Origin: Azorinus chamasolen
Taxonomy: Eukaryota; Mollusca; Bivalvia; Cardiida; Solecurtidae
Reading direction: 5' to 3'
Assembly (NCBI GenBank): GCA_963576725.1
Contig: OY755243.1
Coordinates: 39,107,243-39,171,242 of the forward strand
DNA length: 64,000 nucleotides
In this document: positions 42,830-56,100 of the stretch, one piece after another
Numbering within the stretch: the first letter of the stretch is position 1
How the letters are laid out: each line of letters begins with the position of its first letter
Program-made: the position numbers and the translations under genes
The notes under the pieces: model-generated
What the model was told of the DNA's origin: nothing
What the model saw: the letters and a program-made list of their open reading frames with translations, nothing else
Databases searched by the model: none

Positions 42830-45800
42830 CTGCAATGAAAAATAAAATTGGGTTATTTCTGAAACAAAAAACTGTGATTGTGAAACAATATGCTCTAAAG
42901 ACGATTTGACAAATATGTTGACCCTTGACCTGAAAGTTTGTCCTTGATCTTGACATTGTTCCTAAGTTTCAGCTTCATGAGATAAGTATACATGCCATAT
43001 ATGGAGCCTCAATCTCTAATATTACAGTTTCAGACAAACAAATAAGCAAGCTGATTGAGTAATTGAGATGGGATTGGTGATAGAGATGGGACATCAAAAT
43101 GTGCCAAGGGTCTAGCTCTTGAACCTTACTCTCTTGATATTCCAAGAAGAACACACTACAGAAATATGTTACAAAATATTGATTAAGAACTCGTCTTGAC
43201 ATATTCTGAAAAATGTGACTTCAATACCGACACTACATGCAAAGACTTTGACTTACCAAAAATGCAGTTAGTTGGAATTCGTCTTAAAAACTTATGTTTA
43301 CATAGAATAAATAGGAGGGAAAGTTGTGACTTTACTAAAACTTCATAACAAGGAGAAATTAGTATCAAGCATGTTCTCCATAGTGAGAGTGGACTGTACT
43401 ATGAATGCAGGGTCTTTTATATCTTATCTCTTTTATATCTTACCACTCAAATTATCCCTTAAGGCTTTAACCCATAGATACACCTTTCAATGCCTTTCAA
43501 AACAGAGTAGACCCAGATTTGATCAGGGTCTGCTCTACTTGCTTATGGAATTAAATAGATATGATTCTACAGTTTTTGCTACAGCCAAAAACAGTTCTTG
43601 TTTATATGCCATTTTAAGTATTAAGACAATTAAGCTTACATTCATAATTTCTTACATGAATATTCATGGAGTAAAGTGTTAACATAGTGATAAAAGCACT
43701 CACCAAACACAGATCCTGCATGCTTGGGTGCTATGTCCTGTGGGTTTACAAGGATACCACTGTTGTGGAACCCACAGCAAGCTACTGCTGCAGCCATACA
43801 GAACAAAGCACCCTCGTAACTGGACGTATATGAGATTATCACCAGGAAAAATGATGTGCCACACAAGGCTATAGTCTAAAAGGCAAAATGAATAAGGCTA
43901 TAGTCTAAAAGACAAAATGAACAATCTTTAAATGTACAAAACTACATGTAAACAATAGACAGTAAAGGACTGATTTAAAAACAACAATAAAAACAGTCAC
44001 ACAACCACTTCCACATGTCATAAACTTAAAATTACGAATGTCTTACTTTTGACTAATCATAGACCGTAACTCTGGTGTTATCGGTCTGATATAAAACATA
44101 ACAACCTAGGTGCATCACTTCTCATTCCAATAAACATGTATATGAAGTTTGATGACTCGAGGACTATTAGTAAAGGAGCACTGTGTACCAAAAGATGTTT
44201 GGGACAAAAGTACAGATGTACAGGACTGACTTAAAAATAGCAAATCCATATACCCAAACACACAGTTGGGGGCATAAAAATAAACAAAATTAATGTGAAT
44301 GTTTTGGCTAAACATTAAATGGAATATAATTTTTTTTAGTTCAGTACAAACTGTCAATAGTATTGGTCATTATATATTTGTCAGAGCTGTAGATTAGAAC
44401 TGTAAATATCTAATTCAAATATTTTTGTGTATTCTCAGCTATTAAAACCATATCAAGCTGCAACTCATTAGAATCACTCTCTCTAATGTGGTTTTAATAA
44501 GTTTCATCAAGATCGGGTTTGGCTGAGAAATAAGAGATTTTTATATATCAGTATGCTTCTTATCTATAGTCCCGATAGTATCTTTGTATTATATACACTG
44601 CAATACATCACTGATAGTATCTCTGTATTATATACACCGCAATACATCACTGATAGTATCTCTGTATTATATACACCGCAATACATCACTGATAGTATCT
44701 CTGTATTATATACACTGCAATACATCACTGATAGTATCTTAGTATTATATACACTGTAATACATCACTGATAGTATCTTTGTATTATATACACTGCAATA
44801 CATCACTGATAGTATCTCTGTATTATATACACCGCAATACATCACTGATAGTATCTCTGTATTATATACACTGCAATACATCACTGATAGTATCTTAGTA
44901 TTATATACACTTCAATACAGCACTGCTTTGCTAGTGTTTGGCAATGACAATACACCAGTTTCTGACATTCTAAGGGTTAACTTTTTATGTCCAAATTCTT
45001 ATCTAACTTCTAGACTACATATTCAAATGTCATGCAATTTACACAATTTCTTTGCAGACAGTTGGCCTAGTTCCAAACAGCTTAGGTACTAACAAAACAC
45101 AGATTTACTATCAGCATCTGATTGAGATTTAATGCGTTTGCAGATAAAATGTCATGATAAGCAGGCTAAAGGGTAATGAAATACAGTAAAATCTCGCTAA
45201 TGCGACCACCTATAAGAGGTATAATTCTGGGTGCTAGATGCAGGTGGTAGCTCAAACAATGGTGACTAAAATTTGATCAATTATGCACATTACTTTACAA
45301 TATATATTACATTATGTATATCGATATTACACGATGTTTAAGTGTATGTAAATATAACACTTACATTCATAAACTTCCTAACAAAAGTCACGCTAAAACC
45401 TGAAATAAATAAAACAACATTTAGCCCTTTATCGCTTTCCCTGTTCCATATTTATTTCAAATTTCAATACCTACTGAATATGTTTGTTCTGTTTGCTTAT
45501 GAAATAATACAGATATGATTATAGTTTCTACCATGGTCAAATATTCCCTTGTTCATGGTGCCAGTAATAAAAACTGTAGTTAATATCATTATTGCTTATA
45601 TGAATACCAGTTTTCATAAAGGAAAGGGGTTAAAATGATGTATCAAAAGCAATGATGAATGGATTGAAAACACATACGATGAAATGCCGCTCCACATCAA
45701 AAGTTGTTGGAGATAGGGCTATAATAATAAGTATTTGACACATCGCATTTTGAGAACAGTTCAACTTTATTTTCCAACTTGGCAAACACTGAAGAGTCAG

Positions 45801-48800
45801 GTCACGGTTCAAGACTGTTTCGAGGGCTTTGTGCAATACTATTGTAACTCCTTCACTTTGTGAAGGAGTTACAATAGTTTTGCACCAAGCCCTCGATTTG
45901 CAAAAGTAAAATGTGCATGAGCTGCATGTTTTATTTGTGGCACAGTTAAACCTTTACCAGATGAATAGTCATCTGAGATTACTGCCATTATGACTATAAA
46001 TAACTCATTTTTAGTATTAAAATATCAAATTAGGAAATTTACTGTCTGGTGCAAATAGTTGAGAATTACATCTGTTACACATAGGCAAACAGGGCAGACC
46101 CTGATCATATCTGTTACACATTGGCAAACAGGACAGACCCTGAATAGATCTGTTACACATAGGCAAACAGGGCAGACCCTGATTATATATGTTACACATA
46201 GGCAAACAGGGCAGACCCTGATCATATCTGTTACACATTGGCAAACAGGACAGACCCTGAATAGATCTGTTACACATATGCAAACAGGACAGACCCTGAT
46301 CATATATGTTACACATAGGCAAACAGGGCAGACCCTGATCAGATATGTTACACATAGACAAACAGGGCAGACCCTGATCAGATCTGTTACACATAGACAA
46401 ACAGGGCAGACCCTGATCATATATGTTACACATAGACAAACAGGGCAGACCCTGATCATCTATGTTACACATAGGCAAACAGGGCAGACCCTGATCATAT
46501 ATGTTACACATAGACAAACAGGGCAGACCCTGAATATATATGTTACACATAGACAAACAGGGCAGACCCTGATCAGATCTGTTACACATAGACAAACAGG
46601 GCAGACCCTGATCAGATATGTTACACATAGACAAACAGGGCAGACCCTGATCAGATAATTCCTACAGTAGCAGTTTGGTCTGAGTTTACTCTGTTTGAAA
46701 ATGCATATTCCGGATGACAACAACAATGAAGGTAACACTGACGCGGGAGTTATGACAAAGCTCATATTGTTTTCTTCAAAAAAGAAGAAACTAAAATTGA
46801 CCATCTACTTATAGTTTTTCTTATTTTCTGTAACTTAAAAAAAAGCACTTTTTGAAATTTTAGGTCTATTTACATAATTGAAATGAATTGCTTTATATGA
46901 CCTTCCAATTGAAAAGACCAGCTTAATATGCTTCTTGTCAAAGCAAATGGTTTTTTTCTCCAAAATTGTACATTATAAACATTCAGCTAATAAATATTCA
47001 GGACTTCATTATTTCTCGCATGAATATTGAACAGATAAAGGGTTAATTAGCAGTATTTGAATTCTTATATATGCCATAGATAACAATGAGCAGTCACTAT
47101 TACCATTAGTAATCATATAGTCAGCTAGCCACCCTCCAAATATAGAGCTTGGTATCGTCACCAACCATGGAACGACATTGAATACCCAGCCCTACATGGT
47201 GAAACAAGAAATAAAAGTCAGCAATCATAAAGTTATAAGAGTACAGTAAAACCTCTCTATAACGGACACTAAATTGTGTTAATTAGCTGGTAGTAATGGC
47301 AGGTGGTTGCTTAAAGCAAGGTGAAAGTAAAACAGAACGCTCCTATAGGAGCGTTCTGTTTTACTTCCACATTGCTTTAAGCAGCCACCTGCCTTTAACA
47401 CAAAATACTTGATGTAATTTAGTGGCCGTTAATATAGAGAGGTTTTACAGTATACACATATTAGAACATCCTATCTTCCTATACAGACATTTTCATCTAT
47501 TTACCCCTTTACCTGATAGAGAAGATGACCCTGTTCATAATGCCATCATAAAATCAGTTAATTGATACTCCTACAGCCGTTATTTCATGCATGAATATTT
47601 ATTAGGCAAAGGGTTAAACTGACTGAAAAATGCAAATAAATGGGAGAAAATAATTACAGTAAAACCTCTCTATAACAGCCACTAAATTCTGTTAATTATT
47701 TGGTATTAAGGGCAGGTGGCCACTTAAAGCAAGGTGAAAGTAAAACAGAACACTCCTATATTTTACTTTCACCTTGCTTTAAGCAGCCACCTGCATTTAA
47801 CACAAAATAATTGATGATATTTAGCAGGCCATTATAGAGAGGTTTTACTGTAATGTCATAGTTACATCCTTCCAATAATTCAATTTAACATATTTCAACA
47901 GATACAAACAATAATCTTACAGACAAATATTTGACTATGTGAAACAAGATTAGGAGAAACTTAAACTGATAGAGAGGCCTTTTGACATTTTTTGCAAACA
48001 GAGAAGACCCAAATTGGACAGCTTCTATACAAGCCATCTGATCACGGTCCGTTATGTTTGCTCATGGAATTATATAGATCTGATTTTACAGATTCTGCCA
48101 AGACCAAACAAGGTGTGTTTATTACAAGATGCCTATTATAAAATAAGAGCACCCCATGTGAATGCCAATACCGTCTATTCGATTGGGTTAACAAAGGAAA
48201 ACAAGAGCTGTCCATGGACAGCGCGATCCACTGTCTTTAGTGCTGGATAGTGTAGTGGAAGTCTAAGTCGGAAAGGGGAGATAACTATAGTAGAATTAAT
48301 TTTAAGGTTACCTGCCTTTGTGAAATGGGTCCCCTTGTAATAGTTACCATGCATACCAAAATTGAAGCATATATCTTGGACAGTTTCTGAGACATGGACC
48401 TTAACATAAAACTTAACCAACAATGAAAATTCTAAGTCTAAAAAGGGGCATAACTATGGCAATATTTATTTTAGGGTTACCTACCCTTGTGAAATGGGTT
48501 CCCCTTATCATAGTAAATATGCATACCAAATGTGAACCAAATATCTTTGATGGTTTCTGAGAAATGGACCTTAACAAAAAGGTAAACCAACGCCTATAGG
48601 AGCTGTCTGATCTGGATCTACTCTATTTGCAAATACGTGAAAAGTCATTCAATGAAGGAAAGGGTTAACAAATAAACGAACAAACAGGTCAGATTTCTAA
48701 AAAGAGACAAGTCAATTTCAACAAGCAAGCATTATCAAGCAATCCATCATCCGGCGCGGAAACTAAGTCATCATCTTGAGTTGGATGTAGGCTAATAGGG

Positions 48801-50112
48801 AATATTTCTCAAGCAGAGACAAATTGGGAAAACATAATCCAAGTGGTTGAGGAGATATCATCCAGACAAAATTTGCCAAAACTATTACTTAAAACTAGAG
48901 GTTTTTGTCACAAAAACGGATGTCTCCCCTCTAATAAAAACAATATGTAAAGGGAAATCACGAAAAATGTTATGGTCTTGACTCTTGACTTCCCCTCATT
49001 ATGAGTTTTCCACACTACATTTTTCAAGGGGAAAATGATAACAGCTAATAACTCCAAAAATACTGATACCAGATTTATGGCCCTTGTGCATGACACTTAC
49101 TTTCATCATGCTCTTTCCAAAAATAAAATGTCATTCCAATAGCATCAGTCGAACAGGAGTTATTGATCGGCCAAAAAATGTAACAAAGGGCAATAACTCC
49201 AAAAGTATTGAAGCCATAATTATGGCCCTTGTTCATGACACTTTCTCTCATCATGCTCTTTCCATGTATGAAGTTTCAATACGATGGCAAGAGCCATGTA
49301 GGAGTTATCGTCCGGACAAGAAAGAATTAAACAAATGTACAAGGGGCAATAACTCTAAATTTATTGCAGCTCGAGTTAAGGATCTTATGCATGACACTTT
49401 CTGCTCGTTCCATGTATGAAGTTTCACTCCAATGGCATGTGTCACATAGGAGTAATCATCCGGACAACAAATTGTGATTTTTTTTACAAAGGGCAATAAC
49501 TCCAATATTAGTGAAGCCAGAGTTATGGACCTTGTGCATGACACTTCCTCTCATCATGATCTTTCCATATATGAAGTTTCAATCCAATGGCATAAGCCAT
49601 ATAGAAGTTATCGTCCGGACAAAAAAGTGTGGATTTTTTTACAAAGGGCAATAACTCCTATATTAGTGAAGCCAGAGTTATGTACCTTATGCATGACACT
49701 TCCTCTCATTATGTTCTTTCCATATATGAAGTTTCAATCAACTGGCATCAGGCATATTGAAGTTATTGTCCGGACAAAAAATTATGATATTTTTTACAAA
49801 GGGCAATAACTCCAATATTAGTGAAGCCAGAGTTATGGACCTTGTGCATGACACTTCCTCTCGTCATGATCTTTCCATATATGAAGTTTCAATCCAATGG
49901 CATGAGCCATATAAGAGTTATCGTCCGGACAAAAAAGTGTGATTTTTTTTTACAAAGGGCAATAACTCCAATATTAGTGAAGCCAGAGTTATGGACCTTG
50001 TGCATGACACTTCCTCTCATTATGCTCTTTCCATATATGAAGTTTCAATCAACTGGCATCAGGCATATTGAAGTTATCGTCCGGACAAAAAGTGTGACGG
50101 ACAGACAGACAG

Positions 50113-50152
<40 letters not shown>

Positions 50153-53100
50153 CTCTCACGAAAACAATATGTCTCCCCCATATAAATATGGGGGGAGACA
50201 TAATGAGATCAAGGTCAGGTAAAGGTCACAGAGATACCAAAGCAGTATGAGACATTTCATCTTCTAAAGATACATCTAAACAAGAAAACTGGACATTCTA
50301 AGTCAAGCAATTACAGAGATATCCTCCAGACAAACGTTTACTAAAAGTGAAGTCAATATCAGGGTCAAGGTCAAGAAATCTAATCCATCGGGCTCAGGAT
50401 ATATCATCTAGACAAATTGCAGTCAATTTATAAAGAACAAGAGAGTCGTCACGGGTGACAAATGCCCCCAAAGTGTTTGACACCGAAATGCATTTTGGCG
50501 GAAAAACAATACAATGTAATGCAGGTGTAACATGAAATTTTGATGCTGTTAAAAATGACACAGGAGTCAGTTCTTAACATTAGAAACAGAACCTTTGGAT
50601 TATGATAGCTAAGAAAAGAGCCAAGCGTCAAAACTTAGTTAAAAAGGACCCTAAGTCATTCTCAACGTTAAAAAGGACCCTGGGTTGATTGTCAACGTTT
50701 AAGGTATAGGAGATCTGCTCTGGACAAGCTTTTTGTATCTGGTAAGATATAGAAGATATGCTCCGGACTGTAAAATTGAGGTCAAAGGTCAAGGTCAAGG
50801 TCAGTGATCTGAAAATGGTACACGACTCTCCGCCATCCCAAGATGAACTCACAAATCAAATTTGGAATCCGTAGCTGGTAAGGTATAGGAAAAATGCTCC
50901 GGACAAGCTTTGTGTAAAATCTAGGTCAAAGGTCAAGGTCACAGTGACCTGAAAATGGTACGCGACACACCGTCATCCCAAGATAAACTCACACATTAAA
51001 TTTGGAATCCGTAGCTGGTAAGGTATAGGAGATATTCTCTGGAATCCGTAGCTGGTAAGGTATAGGAGATATTCTCTGGACAACCTTTTTTGTAACATTG
51101 AGGTCGAAGGTCAAGGTCAAGGTCACAGTGACCTGAAAATGGTACGCGACACTCCGCCATCTGAAGGTGATCTCACACACCAAATTTGGAATCCGTATCT
51201 GGTAAGGTATAAGAGATATGCTCTGGACAAGCTTTTTGTAAAATCGGTCAAGGTCAAGGTCAAGGTTAAGGTCATAGTGACCTGGAAATGGTACATGACA
51301 CTCCACCATCCCAAGATGAACTCACACACCAAATTTGGAATCTGTAGCTGGTAAGGTAAAGGAGATATGCTCCGGACAAGCTTTTTGTAAAATCGGTCAA
51401 AGGTCATGGTCAAGGTCACAGTGATCTGAAAATGGTACGAGACACTCCTCCATCCCAAGATGAACTCACACACCAAATTTGGAATCCTTAGCTGGTAAGG
51501 AATAGGAGATATACTCCGGACAAGCTTTTTGTAGCTGGTAAGGTATAAGCGGTTTTTAAAATCGAGGTCAAAGGTCAAGGTCAAGGTCACAGTGACCTGG
51601 AAATGGTACGCGACACTCCGCCATCCCAAGATGAACTCACACAGCAAATTTGGAATCTGTAGCTGGTAAGGTAAAGGAGATATGCTCCGGACAAGCTTTT
51701 TGTAAAATCGGTCAAAGGTCATGGTCAAGGTCACAGTGATCTGAAAATGGTACGCAACACTCCTCCATCCCAAGATGAACTCACACACCAAATTTGGAAT
51801 CCTTAGCTGGTAAGGTATAGGAGATATACTCCGGACAAGCTTTTTGTAGCTGGTAAGGCATAAGCTTTTTTTAAAATCAAGGTCAAAGGTCATGGTCAAG
51901 GTCACAGTGACCTGGAAATGGTACGCGACACTCCGCCATCCCAAGATGAACTCACACAGCAAATTTGGAATCTGTAGCTGGTAAGGTAAAGGAGATATGC
52001 TCCGGACAAGCTTTTTGTAAAATCAAGGTCAAAGGTCAAGGTCAAGGTCACAGTGACATGAAAATGGTACGCGACACTCCCCCATCCCAAGATGAACTCA
52101 CACACCAAATTTGGTATCCGTAGCTGATGTGACAAAGGAAATATACTCCGGACAAAATGTACACACACCCACCCACCCACCCACACACCCACCCACCCAC
52201 ACACCCACCCACCCACACACCCACACACCCACACACGCACGGTGCGATCACTATATGCCGCCAAAGCCTAGCTTTGGGGGCATAAAAATGAGGTCATGGT
52301 CTAGGTCAATTAGATGCAAAAATAGTATGAGACACTTCACCTTCCCAAAGATGCACCGACACATGACATTTGGGAACAATAAGCCAAGTGGTTGAGGAGA
52401 TAATGTCTGGGAAAAAAATCCGTCCAGTAGCCTGTGGGGGACTAATACCCCCACTAAAATGATAATTTTTGCTTACCTTAGCATCAGGAAAGTTTTCATG
52501 AAAGTATGTTGGTAACCATGACAACAGGATGAAAAATGCATTGTTTTCACAAAAATGCCCAATGATTAATGACCTGCAAAAAGAAGAAAGAATAAACAGT
52601 ATAAGCTATAAATCAGCAATTAACTAGGGGAAACAGTTTTAAAGAATACAATGTTTCAATCGCAAATCACATATCTTATCATGGCATGTTACAAGTGATG
52701 TGTGTGATATACTATATAGTAAGGGCATACCTGACATATACAAATGTTCTAGATATGTACTACAGTTACAATATACACATATGCAATTCATGATATACAT
52801 AGAATTGGACCACAAATACCTTAACACAACTGCTCTAGACAGCCTGGCCCATATTATCAAACTAAGAGTGCATAACTGCATATACATACATGTACATGCA
52901 TTATAGTGTACCTATCCTTACTAAAATCGGTGCATTCCAGTTATCGCTTTACTTCATGAAAAGTCAAGTACAAAATAATAATTAATATTAATTAGTTACT
53001 ACATAATAATTAGATTTATATAATTCTCTTATAGGAGCCATCTGATAAGGGTCTGTCTGCAAAGGTGTAAAAGATATGCTGTATCTTGTTATTTCATTAT

Positions 53101-56100
53101 GGACAGTGAAATATTACATTTTGGCATTCTTCACCTCCCACTTTCCAATATCTATGTTTCTACAGACACATCCATGGCACAAAACCAAAGCCAGGGTTTG
53201 TTCATAAACTGTGGCTAATCTTAGTGTACGGTACACTGTTGGAAGATATTCAACTGCCAATTTTACTGAGAACTGTACATAAGAGGGGTATTAAGGAAAT
53301 CTAGGTAAAACATTTTCTACATTATTCCAACAAACTTTATCTTGATAATTGCCTCAAAGAGGCAATTTAACCTTTTCCTTCATATACAGTAAAACCTCTC
53401 TATAACGACCATTAAATTGTGTTAATTAGTTGGTATGTTAGGCAGGTGGTTGCTTAAAGCAAGGTGAAAGTAAAACAGAACGCTCCTATAGGAGCGGTTT
53501 ACTTTCACCTTGCTTTAAGCATCCACCTGCCTTTAACATGTAAGATACTTGATGTAATTTAGTGGTCGTTATAGAGAGGTTTTACTGTACATGTAAACGT
53601 TTTTTCAGGAATTTGCAAACACAGTAGACTCAGATCAGACGGCTCCTATAGGAGCCATCTGATCAGGGTCTACCGTTTGCTAATGGAATTTGATAGATCT
53701 GTTTCTTTACTTTCTAACATGGCTATAATATTCCATCTTTCATATTTCTTTGCTATTTTGCCCATGAATATTCAGTAGGTATTGAAATTTGGAATAAACA
53801 CAGAACAGGGAAAGGGTTAAACAAGTGCCAGCAAGATAGCATTTGGCTGTTAAATTAGAGATTTGGATGGATCAGTCCACCAGTTCATACCAATACTTAC
53901 CAAAATGCAGATTTAAAGAATAGAGAGACCCAAGGGGTGGATCCCTCTTTGGCTACACCGGGTACTAGTTTTTTATCTACTGATACAATGGGCAGATATT
54001 TTCTCCGATGTCTGTTTATCAATAGATATCTTATACACAGCATCCATGCAAGACCTAGTAATCCTGAAAAGACATCAACCAAAAAAAGTATGTAAACCTT
54101 TACTCCATAGAGATGGCATTTGGCACCTTTCCAAACACAGAATACCTAGATCAGACGGCTCCTGCAGAAAGCATCTGACCATGGTCTGCTCTATTTACTT
54201 ACAATATAAAATAGATCTATTATAAGAATTCAGCAACGTAAAATTCAGTCATTATTTCTGACATGAGTATTATATGGAGTAATTGGTTTATCTGTATATA
54301 CATGAATCATAATACCAAAAAACAGCCCAAACACCCTGTCTTTCTCAAATCAATGCATATTGGTATTCATTTGTCCAGTAAAAGGTAAGCAGTACATCTA
54401 GACAAACTTTAAAAGGACAGAAAAAATTGACAGAATGAATCCTAAATTCCTCTTCACAGCTTTACATCTGCAAGTGATGAAAACAAAGAAGTTTATTAAA
54501 TAAACACCCTAAGTCTTGACTTTATAATACAATATAGGGAACAAGAGAGCCATTCTGACCCATTACTGCTCAACCAGTACATGCTAACTTTAATAGGCTT
54601 TGTGATTTATTATGTACATCTACCAAAATTGTTAGGGTTGCTATATTTCACTGAAAACATGTACTCAGTTTAAGGGTTTTGCAAAAGATTTTCTTTTTTT
54701 TACCTCCTGTGACCTACTTTTGCAACAAATTTAAACCATGTGTACACCTTTGACAGAACACCACCTAAGGACCATAGCTGAGACGTTTGATCAAATTCCA
54801 GTCTGTGCTTTAGGAAACAAAGGGAGCCATGCTGGTCCTGATATCACGCGCCAGAAAATCAGAGGAGAAGATTTTCAAAGTTTTCACTATGTTTCTATAG
54901 AAAACTCGCCACCTCTGGGTTGGGCTTCATTTGAACCCAGGGGCATAATTCATAGAACTTTTGTAGAGGGCCTACAGATGATGCTTTGTGACAAAGATGA
55001 AAGCTGAGAACCCCGTAGATTCAGAGGACTTTTTAAAGGTTCAAATTGTTGACAACACATGACGCACACCGATGGATGAGGGACATCAGGCGATCACAAA
55101 AGTGCTCTGGTGAGCTAAAAATGATAAATTCTAAAATCTGTTTCTTAGCTCCAATGACCTTCTTCAGCAGTGCATTGGAACATTTTGTATAACTTTGATA
55201 CAGGATCATCTAAAGATTATTCTATAAAATTTGATCAAATTTCATTCCGTAGTTTATGAGGACATGTTGAAAGAAATTGTTCAGTGAAATCTATTTTAGT
55301 TCCTGTTACATAGTTATAAAGCAGATTGAAACCATTCATATATTCATATAAATTTAACACAGGACCACCAAAGGATCATTTCTGTGAAATTGGGTAAAGT
55401 CCCATTCAGTGGTTTTAGAGATGTTCTTTAACCCTTTCCTCCATAAATACACCTATAACCTTTGGAAACAGACTGTCCATGTGCAGTGCTATTATAACAA
55501 TTAGTCTGATTAATATTCATGACATCATTATTTCTTACATGAATATTCATGAAGTAAAAGGTTAAAGAAATTGTTTGTTATCATCAGGGGACTGCTATAC
55601 TGTGAGCAGCAGGGGACTGCTATGGGAGCTGTCTGATCAGGGTTTGCTCCGTTTGCTTATGATTTAATTAACCCATTCCTGCATATAGACGCCTTTTGAC
55701 GCTTCTCTAAAATTCACTTTGTGAAACCATTGTAATAAATAGAGCATTTGCTCCACAAATGCTCTATTTATCACAATGGTTTCAAAACTACACAATTCTG
55801 GAAAATTCCTTTTCTCTAGTAAATGCTCCTTTTTGGTAGATTTAATGAAAGAGGTTGGATCTAAAAATAGCCTATGCAGTAATGGGTTAATATAGATATG
55901 ATTTTGCAGTATCTACCATGGACAAACACATTCCTTTGTCCATGTGCTATTATAACAAATTCATCAAATTCATATTCATGAAAAAGACATTATTTCTTAC
56001 ATAATATTCATGGAGAAAAGGGTTAAATAGATGTCATGAAAATAAATTGTATATTAAAATCTATCTATAGCAGCTGCTTACGTAACCCTTTGTTACAATG

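Larger units (their letters stand above)
48780..52440 (+). repeat. Host tandem repeat split by two AG elements
   Basis: CCAAGTGGTTGAGGAGATAT before 48893 recurs as CCAAGTGGTTGAGGAGATAA at 52384. GAGATCAAGGTCAG and TATGAGACATTTCATCTTC (50205-50435) recur as GAGGTCATGGTC and TATGAGACACTTCACCTTC after 52285. So one older array appears to have been opened twice. Confidence 0.6.

Noticed and set aside
44553..44884. Repetitive open frames (ITDSISVLYTPQY and the opposite strand)
   Set aside because: Same cause: a 39-bp tandem repeat in an intron.
46017..46804. Long open reading frames on both strands with Cys-rich or RQTGQTL repeats
   Set aside because: They follow from the 39-bp (13-codon) minisatellite; frames on both strands stay open together and no unique sequence supports a protein.
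48014..48250. 78-codon plus-strand frame and its antisense partner
   Set aside because: Runs across the junction of a T-B MITE and an AG element; no homology.
49084..50222. Open frames with LVHDTSSHHDLSIYEVSIQW repeats
   Set aside because: Translation of the 155-bp tandem units of an AG element.
50989..52264. A 279-codon and other open frames on the minus strand
   Set aside because: They lie wholly within the AGGTCA tandem array and the CACC microsatellite and change with each repeat unit; no start context or homology.
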